DNA of 36,955 nt from a virus, in IMG/VR virus record IMGVR_UViG_3300042560_001089, positions 1-36,955 of that record; one strand, 5' to 3'. Positions within the stretch are counted from its first letter, which is position 1; the number at the start of each line of letters is the position of its first letter. Of the stretch, positions 28,091 to 36,478 are shown piece after piece. The position numbers were made by a program, and so were the translations under genes. The notes beneath the pieces are model-generated. The model was not told the origin of the DNA, did no database searches, and saw nothing but the letters and a program-made list of their open reading frames with translations.

Positions 28091-29081
28091 AAAGCTGCTC
28101 TAGCTCAAGCATCGAAACGAACTTGGCGCTTTCGATATGCCCGCCCCGGATGAAGAGTTCGTAGACGCCCCACGTCCATCCGCTCAGGCTATCGCGTGCG
28201 TAGTCCTCGACATGTCCGTCCGGTAGAGCGCACCCGAGATTGAGTACCGTAACGTGGGCATAGGGGCCGATCTTGGGCTGTCGGATTTGTCGGGCGACAT
28301 GGCTATGGCCGATGACGAGATCGTGAACACTGTCATTGCAGATGGTGTTCTCGCTATTTTTTCCGCCGTATGTCTTTCCAAGGCGGTTAAGGGCGGCATG
28401 TACAAAGCCAACCCCGCCCAAGTAAAAGATGGTGCCATAATCATGCGTTTCCCATCCTTCTGAATGGAAAGCCGATAGAAGCGGGCCGGTAAGTAAACCG
28501 GCGGATTCGGGGTTGGCATCTTCGTAGAGCCAAGCCCTACGTTCGTGATTTCCTAACGTGACGACCTTCTTGCACTCGTGTCCGTACATCCCGCCGTTAA
28601 ACGCCTCTAGGGACGCTTGAAGGGAGACGAGGTCATCAACGAACGGCGACTTCTGCTTGGCCTGTAGCGTCTCGTTGGGGATATGCGAGTTGAGGCTGTC
28701 GAGTGTCGCCCAATCCCCGATCTGCACAACGTAGTCCGCCTTAATCGCGGCGGCGTGTTTGCCGAACCAGTGGAAGCGATCTTTCGGAATATGCGGATCG
28801 TCGTGCGCGTCTCCGATTGCGAGCACGCGATAGCCGTTCCCCGTAGGTGACGCGACTTGCATCCGAACGCGGGGCTTGGATCGAAGAACCTCCACAACAT
28901 CGGGGGCCGTCTCGACCTTTGGGGCGTGGGCCGCCTTCCATGTTCGCGCCGATTGCACGCGGGCGTCCATCGTGCCGCGTGGTATTCCTAGTTTTCTGGC
29001 CGCGTTTGTTACGCTGCCGTGTGCTTCCAATAAATTTAGTGTCTTGATATGGTCGGCGGGCGTCAGCTTTGCCGTTGCCAT
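28083..29081 (-). CDS. Metallophosphoesterase with N-terminal helix-turn-helix
   Basis: A 332-aa protein, ATG 29081 (a TTG at 29084 is less likely). Residues about 6-45 (TPADHIKTLNLLEAHGSVTNAARKLGIPRGTMDARV) form a helix-turn-helix. From about residue 84 the calcineurin-like set appears: AIGDAHDD, QIGDWAT, TLGNHERR and VIGHSHVA, with NLGC and GVYEL later. These motifs bind a di-metal centre that hydrolyses phosphoesters. Phage members of this type occur close to lysis genes and could act on DNA, nucleotides or a signalling molecule. The fused HTH suggests DNA as site of action. Confidence 0.82.
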   Translation of the reverse strand: MATAKLTPADHIKTLNLLEAHGSVTNAARKLGIPRGTMDARVQSARTWKAAHAPKVETAPDVVEVLRSKPRVRMQVASPTGNGYRVLAIGDAHDDPHIPKDRFHWFGKHAAAIKADYVVQIGDWATLDSLNSHIPNETLQAKQKSPFVDDLVSLQASLEAFNGGMYGHECKKVVTLGNHERRAWLYEDANPESAGLLTGPLLSAFHSEGWETHDYGTIFYLGGVGFVHAALNRLGKTYGGKNSENTICNDSVHDLVIGHSHVARQIRQPKIGPYAHVTVLNLGCALPDGHVEDYARDSLSGWTWGVYELFIRGGHIESAKFVSMLELEQLYA

Positions 29082-29084
29082 CAA

Positions 29085-29306
29085 TCACCCTTTGAACGGG
29101 AGGAACGGGACCACCTTCGCCACTACCGCGCCAATCGCAGCTGCGACACCGGCAAGCCCCATCATGGTTTTCCACGAGCCGCGCGCTTCTTGGGTAAAAC
29201 GAAGCATCTCGCGCACGTCGCCCTTGATCTCGTGCAAGTCGTCTTTCACGTCGCGCATCTCACTTTGGAGGACCGCGATATCGGCCTTCGTCGTGTCATC
29301 TCCCAT
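29085..29306 (-). CDS. XhlA-like holin/lysis protein
   Basis: A 73-aa protein starting at ATG 29306. Residues 8-45 form a charged coiled coil (KADIAVLQSEMRDVKDDLHEIKGDVREMLRF), followed by one transmembrane segment (TMMGLAGVAAAIGAVVAKVVPFLPF, about 47-71). This layout matches the hemolysin XhlA-type lysis proteins. It may regulate the 3TM holin encoded downstream. Start/stop overlap with both neighbours is close. Confidence 0.8.
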   Translation of the reverse strand: MGDDTTKADIAVLQSEMRDVKDDLHEIKGDVREMLRFTQEARGSWKTMMGLAGVAAAIGAVVAKVVPFLPFKG

Positions 29307-29307
29307 A

Positions 29308-29649
29308 TCAAGCCCCGTTCGCTCGCCATGCCTGATACAGCGCGACCGGAACCGTGTCCGAGAACACCGTGCAATTGTCCGCCGTGTATCCGATCAGAAG
29401 GAACACCGGCACGCCCTGAGCCGTGACGACCGCGATATGATCCACGACGTGAGTGGAAACGGGCTCAATCGCGTTGTAGTTCTGCAAGACCCAATGCGCG
29501 TCGGCTCCCGATAGAATCTCAAGCATCCTGGCGGTCGGAACCGGGGCCGTTGCCTGGGCGTAGACCATCGCCGGATGCACGCATTCTTGCGCGGCTGCTG
29601 GCAGGCACAAGAAAACCGCCACGAGAGCGGTCGAGATAGCGCGGATCAT
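29308..29649 (-). CDS. Exported protein of the lysis region, 113 aa
   Basis: ATG 29649 was chosen because GGAAGG precedes it and a signal peptide begins there: MIRAISTALVAVFLCLPAAA with likely cleavage after AAA before QEC. The mature part has two Cys (ECVHP near its start; DNCTVFS near residue 98), suggesting a disulfide. A spanin or superinfection role is conceivable, but no lipobox is present. Function unproved. Confidence 0.72.
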   Translation of the reverse strand: MIRAISTALVAVFLCLPAAAQECVHPAMVYAQATAPVPTARMLEILSGADAHWVLQNYNAIEPVSTHVVDHIAVVTAQGVPVFLLIGYTADNCTVFSDTVPVALYQAWRANGA

Positions 29650-29653
29650 GGGC

Positions 29654-29728
29654 TTACCTTCCGGGCCAGAGGAAATACGCCATCGCCACAAAGGCCACGA
29701 TTGCAGCAACCGCTAGAACCTCTTCCAT
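29654..29728 (-). CDS. 24-aa membrane peptide coupled to the tail fibre gene
   Basis: ATG 29728 shares its first base with the fibre stop (TGATG). The product begins MEEVLAVAAIVAFVAMAYFL and ends WPGR, i.e. one transmembrane helix with an acidic start and Arg end. Its last codons (GGA AGG) provide the Shine-Dalgarno sequence of the next gene. This resembles tiny holin/antiholin-like peptides at the head of lysis cassettes. Confidence 0.6.
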   Translation of the reverse strand: MEEVLAVAAIVAFVAMAYFLWPGR

Positions 29729-31473
29729 CAGATTGTCACCTCGAACACGATATCCCGCGTGGCGTTCGTGCGGTTGTAAGCCGTGGTGTAGGTGTCCTGA
29801 TTGGCCGAGGATGTGTCGGAGAAAGTCACCGTCAGCATATCCGTGGCGGCGGAATTAATTGTTTCAGAACCGAGGTTGAGTGGTTCCGAGCGCGACGAAG
29901 AGTTGACCAGAAGCGCTGTGACGCCAATCACGTCGTCACCGGAATCCGCAAACCCTGAAGGGGTTGTGCCGGATGCGTCTGCGGACGTGCCAATCTTTGT
30001 GTAAGCAACCCATCCAGATTGGGTCACCTTTTTCCGTGCGCTGTCGAATGCACCCGATCCGGAAATGTAAAAAGTGACGATGTAGTTCTGCGTCTCGTCT
30101 AGCGTAAATGTCGTGGCGTCCGAGGTCAGCGTCGAGTTGGATGAAACCGTCCCGCCGTCTACACCGGAGAACAGGACCGTGACGCCGGTTGTCGAAAAGT
30201 CCCACGCATTGCCAGAACCGGCCTGCTGCTGAATGCGGCAAGTGGTGAACGTCAGCCCTTCGGCGGATGCCGATTGCAGCGTGACCTTGATCGACGTTCC
30301 AGATGTAGAAATCGACGCGGCGGGGATAAGCTGGCGCACGGCGTATGTCGATGAGTTGTTGAAATCGGCGTCAAGCGTAGAGGATGCCGTATTCGAAAAG
30401 GTATCCGTCGCAATGTACCCGTGCGGAATGCGCTCGCGTGCGCCGCTGTCCGTGAAATGCTGCACCGACACGCTGCCAGCCGATGCGAGGGCGGAATTGC
30501 GGACGGCAAAGGTCGTCGTCGGATCTGGGTCGAAGTCAACTTCCGTCGTGGAAGCCGCGTACCCGACAAGGCGAACCGCGTTCTGCGTGCCGGACGAAGG
30601 CACGGCAGGTTCCGTCTGCGTCAAAATGCCCGCAGTCCCCGAGGCCCACACACCTTGCCCCGCCGTCAACGCGGAAAAGCCCGAGACGCGACCAGGGCGG
30701 ACCTGTGCCTGCCCCGTGTTCCCCGACGTGATCGCCGCAAGCGCAATACCAAGGCGCGGGGAAATCCTGACCGGTCCCGTCGCGTCTGAATCGACCTTGT
30801 ACCAGCGGGTCGCGCCCGATCCGCGCTGGTTGAACAAATCCTGATAGATCAAATCCCGGTCTGCGAGGTTTTCGCCTGCGGTAATCGTGATTTGCGTCTT
30901 TAGCGCGTCCTCGACCTTCGCGTTCGTGATTGAGCCGTCCGCGATGGAGCTATTTCCGCTAACGCGCGAAAGCTGGAACGCGGTGCCGTCGTAGAGGATT
31001 TCGTAGTATTTGTTGGCGGTGATATCCCCGGCGACTAGGGCCGCGTCGTTAAGCTGGACCGCCTTCGCCACAAGACCTGAGACCGCAACCGTCGTCGCTC
31101 CGGTGTTCGCGCTCGATGAGGCTTTGAACTGGAACCGCTGGCCGGTGGCATATGCGGTGATCGAAGGGGTGACGGTGAGCGTCAGAGCGTCGGCAGTCCC
31201 GCCCGCTGTTCCCGCCCATGTAAACGAGTTATCGGCAACCTGACCCGCCGCCGCGTAGTCCGTGCGCGCAGACGCATTACCGACGCCCGTATGGCGATAA
31301 GTTCCCATCGGGAGGTTCGCCGTGGGTACGGTCTGCCCGTCTTTTGCAATAGACGCGGTGAGAGCGTTCGCAATGTCCGACAGGTCGGAGTTAACCGCAG
31401 TCGAACTGATAACCGTGCCGCTTACAAATGCGGCCTCTGGAAGGGAATAGGTTCCTGATCCGTTTCGGGCCAC
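29728..31473 (-). CDS. Tail fibre protein
   Basis: A 581-aa protein, GTG start 31473 with AAGGA upstream. The N-terminal region NGSGTYSLPEAAFVSGTVISSTAVNSDLSDIANALTASIAKDGQTVPTANLPMG is a classic tail-fibre virion-binding start. The repeated Ala/Thr/Ser-rich beta segments (FTWAGTAGGTADALTLTVTPS; VAVSGLVAKAVQLNDAALVAGD) that follow fit a trimeric shaft. A C-terminal beta domain (about 340-581) may carry the receptor-binding tip. It is preceded by a terminator and coupled to the lysis cassette by the 24-aa peptide. The function is well supported; host range is unknown. Confidence 0.88.
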   Translation of the reverse strand: MARNGSGTYSLPEAAFVSGTVISSTAVNSDLSDIANALTASIAKDGQTVPTANLPMGTYRHTGVGNASARTDYAAAGQVADNSFTWAGTAGGTADALTLTVTPSITAYATGQRFQFKASSSANTGATTVAVSGLVAKAVQLNDAALVAGDITANKYYEILYDGTAFQLSRVSGNSSIADGSITNAKVEDALKTQITITAGENLADRDLIYQDLFNQRGSGATRWYKVDSDATGPVRISPRLGIALAAITSGNTGQAQVRPGRVSGFSALTAGQGVWASGTAGILTQTEPAVPSSGTQNAVRLVGYAASTTEVDFDPDPTTTFAVRNSALASAGSVSVQHFTDSGARERIPHGYIATDTFSNTASSTLDADFNNSSTYAVRQLIPAASISTSGTSIKVTLQSASAEGLTFTTCRIQQQAGSGNAWDFSTTGVTVLFSGVDGGTVSSNSTLTSDATTFTLDETQNYIVTFYISGSGAFDSARKKVTQSGWVAYTKIGTSADASGTTPSGFADSGDDVIGVTALLVNSSSRSEPLNLGSETINSAATDMLTVTFSDTSSANQDTYTTAYNRTNATRDIVFEVTI

Positions 31474-31493
31474 GATTTCAATTCCTTAGCTGT

Positions 31494-31525
31494 TAAAAGC
31501 AAAACCCCGCCGGGTTAGGGCGGGG
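31494..31525 (-). terminator. Rho-independent terminator after the ejection genes
   Basis: On the - strand CCCCGCC (31525-31519), a 7-nt loop and GGCGGGG (31511-31505) form a stem followed by TTTTGCTTTT. It lies in the 245-bp gap between the large ejection gene and the tail fibre gene, just before the fibre ribosome site. Confidence 0.82.
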
Positions 31526-31545
31526 CTGTGGTAAACTCGTCGGCT

Positions 31546-31722
31546 ATGGACCCTGCGGCCCGCGCCTTTTTGATCGTCGGAAACATCGCTATCGTCGCCC
31601 TGCTAGTCGGGGCCGCCCATGTTGTCGGTTGGGCTGGCCCGTCCTATGCGGCGGGGTTTCTGAGCGGTGTGTCCCTGTTCTTCTGCTGGTACAAACTTCG
31701 CAACGGTAAGTGGCCCGATTAA
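31546..31722 (+). CDS. Possible small membrane protein on the opposite strand, 58 aa
   Basis: ATG 31546 (MDPAARAFLIVGNIAIVALL) opens a frame that ends at 31722, overlapping the end of the - strand gene by 4 nt; an in-frame GTG exists at 31528. Two membrane segments are predictable (about residues 8-30 and 36-50), ending in KLRNGKWPD. It fills the only sizeable gap in this region and is the only + gene here. No promoter or strong Shine-Dalgarno sequence is visible. Confidence 0.5.
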   Translation: MDPAARAFLIVGNIAIVALLVGAAHVVGWAGPSYAAGFLSGVSLFFCWYKLRNGKWPD

Positions 31723-33770
31723 GGGGCCGTGTATCCGCCCGCGACGGCACCGCCGCCCATCAAGGCACGAGCAAGCCGCGCACGATCCGAAGCGTTCATT
31801 TCGACCGACTGCATGGCCTGATTAAGTGCCTGCGTATTCCGCCCCGAAAGCATCTGAGCGAGTTGCGCCCTGACGGGTTCCGGTGTTCCCATGCGCGCCT
31901 TGGCGTCTCCGAGATACCGGACACCCGCACGAACGTAGTTCATCGGGTTGAGCGGGTTGGCTGCGAGACCCACGAGGTCTTGCGCCATGCCGCCAGGATC
32001 GCCGTTTAATGCCGCATCTGCCGCCATGCGTTCGGCGGTTTTCGAATTGCCCTTGATCGCGGCGTAGCTATCGAACATCGTTCGTTCGTTGTTGAGCATG
32101 TCGATATATCGGCGAAACGTGTCTTTGTCCCCGAAAGCCGCGCGGATACGATCTTCCAGCGCGGGGATATCCATAACCTTTTTAGTCGCGTCGGCGCGGA
32201 CGTTGAGGTTATCGAGTTTACTTTTGATTGCCTGCGCCGCGCCCATACGGAACGCTTCCTGATCTTCCGGCGTCATCTTGGCAAGGCTGGCCGCAATGCT
32301 CTTGGCGTTCCCGAATTCCGCGCGGTTCATAAAGGCGGTTCCGGCTTCCGCCGCTTCCGTCGTCCGCCATGCCGCTGCCGTTCCCGTTCGACCCGCGTTG
32401 TATGCCTGCCCGCCCTGCCCCGACGATTCTATGGCGGAAACGAGCTTGTCTTGAAACTCGCGGATTTTGGCTTGGCCGACCTTGCCGATTGAGTTGCGGC
32501 CTTCACCGGACGACATAAGGTCATCAATCGCCATCTTGGCTTGATGCAAGGTATCAATTGCGATTTCTGGCCTGTCGCCCTCGTCCACGACAAACGAACG
32601 AACGCGCTCTAGGGCCGACTTGATGCCGCCCTTTGACCGTCCGATTTCGTCGTCCAAGTCTTTCAGCATCGGGGCAACGTCTACGAGGTCGCCGGAAGCG
32701 TTCGCGGCGTTGTAATTCCTGCCCTGCGCCTTGCGCTGCGCCGCCGCCTTGGCGAGTGTTGCGTCGAACTTGTCGGGAATTAGGCCGTCAATCCCCGACA
32801 TGACGCGCTGCGTCTGCGAGCCGGAAAGCACGTTGTCCGCGTTTCGGACGCCCTCTTGACGTGCAGTAACGAAGCCTTCAAGCGCCGCCTTGCCCCGCCC
32901 CGGAGCGCGTGCCGTGGCCGCTGCAAGGGCCTGCGAGTTGGGGCCTACGTCGAGTAGAGCCGCATCGGGGCCAAGCTGCTGGACGCGCGCCAATGCCGCC
33001 TGCGGGTCCATCCCGTCACGCTGTAGGGCTTCCGCAATCTTTCGCGCCGCGACCGTAGATTGGTTTGTCGCGCCCATGCGACCGATGGTCTGGTCCGCAA
33101 GATAGCGAAGCCCCTTCGATGCACCTTCTACAAGTGCGGGAGCCGCTGCACCCACGGCACCACCGACCAGTCCCCCCGTAAGCGCACCCTCGCCCCGGTC
33201 GCCTAGATCGCCTTCCGCCGTATTGAAGCCGTAAGCCGCACCACCAAGAGCGCCGCCCGCTGCCGACCGAGCCGTATTGGCGAGCATCCCCGCGCCCGCC
33301 TGAGAACCTGGCAAAAGCCGCGCGAGCGGGTTCGCCATGCCAGCGACCATATCCATGCCGAACGCGGCCACGGGGGATGCTTCGCGCGCCTGTTGCGTGC
33401 GGCGGACGCTATCGTTACGCCCGGAGGAATAGGCATCCGAAATCGCGCCGGGTTGCGGCATCGGCGTGGAGCCAATCTGCGAGGTCGGAAGCCCGAACCG
33501 TTCCGCAATGCCCCGCGCGCCCGTCTCCGCAATGCTTCGCGCGCCCTGAATGACTGGCGCAGCCATCCGAGCCGCGCCTGCCATTTCGTTATTTAGGCCG
33601 AGCGTGAATGTCTCGTTCATCACGTCGGACAGCCCGCCTTGACGGCCACCGGACGCGGGCTTCGGGACGTTCTGCCGCGCAAACTCGATGACTTGATCCG
33701 GCGTTGTTCCTTCCGGAACCTCAAAACGGGCAATGCGCCCGTCGTCCAGCTGGATCTTCGCAATCGGCAT
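31719..33770 (-). CDS. Large internal/ejection protein
   Basis: A 683-aa protein starting at ATG 33770 (TAATG). The N-terminus IAKIQLDDGRIARFEVPEGTTPDQVIEFARQNVPK is a small ubiquitin-like/beta-grasp segment common in podovirus internal proteins. A hydrophobic, Gly/Ala-rich middle (ANTARSAAGGALGGAAYGF; GGLVGGAVGAAAPALVEGASKG, about residues 145-215) could span a membrane. Long helices follow. It is probably ejected with the DNA, like P22 gp16 or T7 gp16 in position. No lytic transglycosylase motif was seen. Confidence 0.78.
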   Translation of the reverse strand: MPIAKIQLDDGRIARFEVPEGTTPDQVIEFARQNVPKPASGGRQGGLSDVMNETFTLGLNNEMAGAARMAAPVIQGARSIAETGARGIAERFGLPTSQIGSTPMPQPGAISDAYSSGRNDSVRRTQQAREASPVAAFGMDMVAGMANPLARLLPGSQAGAGMLANTARSAAGGALGGAAYGFNTAEGDLGDRGEGALTGGLVGGAVGAAAPALVEGASKGLRYLADQTIGRMGATNQSTVAARKIAEALQRDGMDPQAALARVQQLGPDAALLDVGPNSQALAAATARAPGRGKAALEGFVTARQEGVRNADNVLSGSQTQRVMSGIDGLIPDKFDATLAKAAAQRKAQGRNYNAANASGDLVDVAPMLKDLDDEIGRSKGGIKSALERVRSFVVDEGDRPEIAIDTLHQAKMAIDDLMSSGEGRNSIGKVGQAKIREFQDKLVSAIESSGQGGQAYNAGRTGTAAAWRTTEAAEAGTAFMNRAEFGNAKSIAASLAKMTPEDQEAFRMGAAQAIKSKLDNLNVRADATKKVMDIPALEDRIRAAFGDKDTFRRYIDMLNNERTMFDSYAAIKGNSKTAERMAADAALNGDPGGMAQDLVGLAANPLNPMNYVRAGVRYLGDAKARMGTPEPVRAQLAQMLSGRNTQALNQAMQSVEMNASDRARLARALMGGGAVAGGYTAP

Positions 33771-35158
33771 TAGGGGGAACCTTCAAAGCCGAGGAACTTG
33801 ATGCCGCCACCGGACGCGGGGGCTTGTGCGGGAGTTTGAGCCGGAGCCGCCTGCCCACCACCGCCGAAAAACTTTTGGAACGGCTGGCGGTTCTGGTTGA
33901 GCGTCGGGGTTTTGGTGTTCGTCGGGTCGAAGATCGGATTGGCATCGAGATAGCTCTGCCAATGCTGGTCAGCACCGCGAAGGCTTCCGCCGTTTGCCGT
34001 GGCGTAGGCTTCCATAAATGCAAGCCGGTCCTGCTGAAGCTGTTGGGCAGCCCGACGCCCCGCAATGATGTTGCGGTTCGTCTGCGGGTCTTTATCGACG
34101 CCGACCGTCGCGGACTGAAACATGCGCGCATCAAAGTCAGACGTTGCGCCGCTGCCCGGCTGGCGCATCGTCGGCGCGATCTTGTCGGAAAGAGACTGCA
34201 TTTCCCGAACCTCGGGATCGAACACACCCGCCACGCCGCGAGCAAGTCCGCCGACAAGCGGGAGGCTGTAGATGCCGCCCGTCTTTTGCACGTCCTGAAG
34301 CTGGCCGAACCGGTTTAGGTCTGCCATGGCCGCGCGGCCTTGTGCCGTTTCTTCGCGGAGACCGGAAAGCTCGCGCTCGGTATTCTTCGCCTGTTCGCGT
34401 GCGAGTGCTTCCGCTGCCTTCGGGGGAAGCGTCGATAGCGGGTCCACCGGCTGAAGGGGGACGCCCAACTGACCGGCAAGCGCCTGACGCTCTTCGGGGA
34501 CCATTGCGGGGGGCATCGTGTTAGTCGCGCCAGGAGTTGGGGCGCGCATACCCGCCGCCTGCGACTGTGGAACGTATGTGCGCTTCGTCGGGTCGTTCGG
34601 GTCCACCGTCTCGACAAGCGGGTCCGCTCGATTTCCGGCGCGAAGCTGCGCGGCTTCAAGCGCGGTGCGGCGGTTCATTTCTGCGAGCGCCGTCTGCTGC
34701 TGCCGTGCGGCTTCCGCCTGCTGTGCGGTGAAATCGCGCTGTGCCGCCGTCTGCTCGTTGCGTGCGGCGAGGTCGCGGTTAAACCGTTCGCTCTCCATTG
34801 CCGCCCTGCGCTGCTCCGCATCCTGCGCCGCGCGCTGCTGTATCGACATTTGGCGAAACTGCATGGCTTGCGGGGCCGTGTCGGGATTGGCCGCGAGTGC
34901 AGCCGCCATAGCCTCGGGATCGTTTGCGGAGAACGCCCCCTGCATCGTGGTCGTGTACGCCCTCTGGCGTTCGTCCGCGCGCTGGTCCTGCTTCTGGCCA
35001 ATGAGTCCACCGGCAAGAGCTTGGGCAAGACGCGCGGCACCCTGCGTCCAATGCTGGACCGGAGAACTGTCCGACCCCTGCCCAATTAACTGAGCGGCGA
35101 GACGATCACGGTATTCTGAGCGGCGGGCCTGTGACCCGTAAAGCGGAGACTGAGCCAT
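33770..35158 (-). CDS. Ejection-type protein with Gln/Ala coiled coil
   Basis: A 462-aa protein starting at ATG 35158. Residues 30-70 (SPVQHWTQGAARLAQALAGGLIGQKQDQRADERQRAY) recall DNA-injection proteins. A long coiled coil spans about 100-190 (QMSIQQRAAQDAEQRRAAMESERFNRDLAARNEQTAAQRDF and on). The region LSGLREETAQGRAAMADLNRFGQLQDVQKTGG...LPLVGGLARGVAGVFDPEVREMQSLSDKIAPTMRQPGSGATSDFDARMFQSATVGVD is a pattern I recognise from such proteins. Likely inside the virion and ejected on infection. Confidence 0.78.
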   Translation of the reverse strand: MAQSPLYGSQARRSEYRDRLAAQLIGQGSDSSPVQHWTQGAARLAQALAGGLIGQKQDQRADERQRAYTTTMQGAFSANDPEAMAAALAANPDTAPQAMQFRQMSIQQRAAQDAEQRRAAMESERFNRDLAARNEQTAAQRDFTAQQAEAARQQQTALAEMNRRTALEAAQLRAGNRADPLVETVDPNDPTKRTYVPQSQAAGMRAPTPGATNTMPPAMVPEERQALAGQLGVPLQPVDPLSTLPPKAAEALAREQAKNTERELSGLREETAQGRAAMADLNRFGQLQDVQKTGGIYSLPLVGGLARGVAGVFDPEVREMQSLSDKIAPTMRQPGSGATSDFDARMFQSATVGVDKDPQTNRNIIAGRRAAQQLQQDRLAFMEAYATANGGSLRGADQHWQSYLDANPIFDPTNTKTPTLNQNRQPFQKFFGGGGQAAPAQTPAQAPASGGGIKFLGFEGSP

Positions 35159-35161
35159 CTA

Positions 35162-36028
35162 TTACCCCCAATATCCGCCAGCGAGTGAACCACCGAGAGC
35201 CGCGCCGCCAAGGCCGAACAGTCCGCCCATTGCCGCGTTGTTCTGGCCCATCTGCGACTGATACATCGCATTCTGCTGATTTGCCGCCAAGCCCTGCGCG
35301 CCGATAATGTCCGTGCCCTGCACACCCGTCTGCGGGGTATTGACATACGAAGGCGTCGAAAGCTGAGTACCGCCCGCGAGTGCTGCGAGTTCGTTAAGCG
35401 ACTGCTGACGGGGCAAGAGCATTTCCCCGATCTGGTTCTGCCGGGACTGCTGCATACGGGAGTATTCGTTGCCAGCGAGGTTTCCGGCGTTTAGGTCGGC
35501 ACCCAAGAGGAAGTCATTGTACCCGCGATTGTATTGATCGAAGGCGTTGTTATACGCAACCGTGCCGGGGGTCAGACCTTGGTTTGCAAGCTGCGTCTCT
35601 AGCGCGGTGCGCTGCTGATCGAACTGCGGCTGAGAACGAGTGATAAGCGCCTGGCGCTGCTGATCCCTGAATGCCGTGTCATATGTCGGGGCCGCACCGA
35701 GCGTCGAAAGATCAACAGGGCTGGATAGCGTACCCTTGACGGAATTCAGAAGCGCGTTTCCGGTCTGCCCGTATGTCTCGGAAGCGTTCTGCCGCTCGTC
35801 AAAGATGCGCTGCTGTTGCGGCGTCAACGTCTGCGTAGCGTTGAAGCGCGGCGTGCCGTCGGCCCATGTTCCGTTCTGCGTGTATTCAAGTGACCCACTC
35901 GGGCCATACTGGTTCATCGCATTGAGGCCAGTTTGGGCAATGGCGGTTTCCTTGTTAGCAGCCCCTTGCGCGCGTGCCGTCGCGGACGCATCAATCGGCG
36001 TGGGAGCCTGTGGCGAACTTTTACCCAT
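35162..36028 (-). CDS. Ejection-type/internal virion protein, Asn/Gln-rich
   Basis: A 288-aa protein starting at ATG 36028. It opens PTPIDASATARAQGAANKETAIAQTGLNAMNQYGPSGSLEYTQNGTW, a pattern recurrent in podovirus internal proteins ('AQg.aNketA...n.mnq..P.Gs..y'). The middle is helical and Gln/Asn-rich; the end has a Gly/Ala stretch (GGLFGLGGAALGGSLAGGYWG), which may insert in a membrane. It is followed by two further ejection-type genes. The exact role is inferred. Confidence 0.78.
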   Translation of the reverse strand: MGKSSPQAPTPIDASATARAQGAANKETAIAQTGLNAMNQYGPSGSLEYTQNGTWADGTPRFNATQTLTPQQQRIFDERQNASETYGQTGNALLNSVKGTLSSPVDLSTLGAAPTYDTAFRDQQRQALITRSQPQFDQQRTALETQLANQGLTPGTVAYNNAFDQYNRGYNDFLLGADLNAGNLAGNEYSRMQQSRQNQIGEMLLPRQQSLNELAALAGGTQLSTPSYVNTPQTGVQGTDIIGAQGLAANQQNAMYQSQMGQNNAAMGGLFGLGGAALGGSLAGGYWG

Positions 36029-36031
36029 GTA

Positions 36032-36478
36032 CTACGCTCCGTAAACCCGCGCGTAGTCGGGCGCGAGCATTTGACATATGACGCCGTGCTTCTTTGGCCC
36101 GTAGACGTGCGGGACAATTGGCTTGCGTTTAAATCCGATGTGTTCGTTTACCTTCAGCGCGCGAACGTTCTCGATAGGCGTCATCGTCCAGACCATCCAC
36201 ACACCCAACTGCTTGAACGGGTAGTGGAGAAGCGCGCGGATTGTTGCCTTCGTCGCCCATAGCGGACTGTCCGCCGCCATGCTCAATTGCACGTTCTGCA
36301 AGGGCTTCTGATATTCGTGGTAGACGATGCCCGCGTACAACGTCCCGCGTTCTGCGCTTCCGACGCCGATTGCGACACACGGGCCAAACTGCCCGCCGTG
36401 CATGTGAGGGATACGGGACGCGACCCATTCGGCCACTTGTGCGTCATGGCCGAACAACAGACGAGGTTCCGAACGCAT
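36032..36478 (-). CDS. GNAT-fold virion protein
   Basis: A 148-aa protein starting at ATG 36478 (TAATG with the gene crossing the contig join). The pattern GQFGPCVAIGVGSAERGTLYAGIVYHEY, then WMVWTMTPIENVRALKVNEHIGFKRKP with the 'N.rA...le..GF' turn, is that of acetyltransferase-fold proteins often encoded at the start of podovirus ejection genes. The canonical acetyl-CoA loop (R/QxxGxG/A) is not clear, so it may be structural. It may help assemble the internal virion core. Confidence 0.72.
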   Translation of the reverse strand: MRSEPRLLFGHDAQVAEWVASRIPHMHGGQFGPCVAIGVGSAERGTLYAGIVYHEYQKPLQNVQLSMAADSPLWATKATIRALLHYPFKQLGVWMVWTMTPIENVRALKVNEHIGFKRKPIVPHVYGPKKHGVICQMLAPDYARVYGA

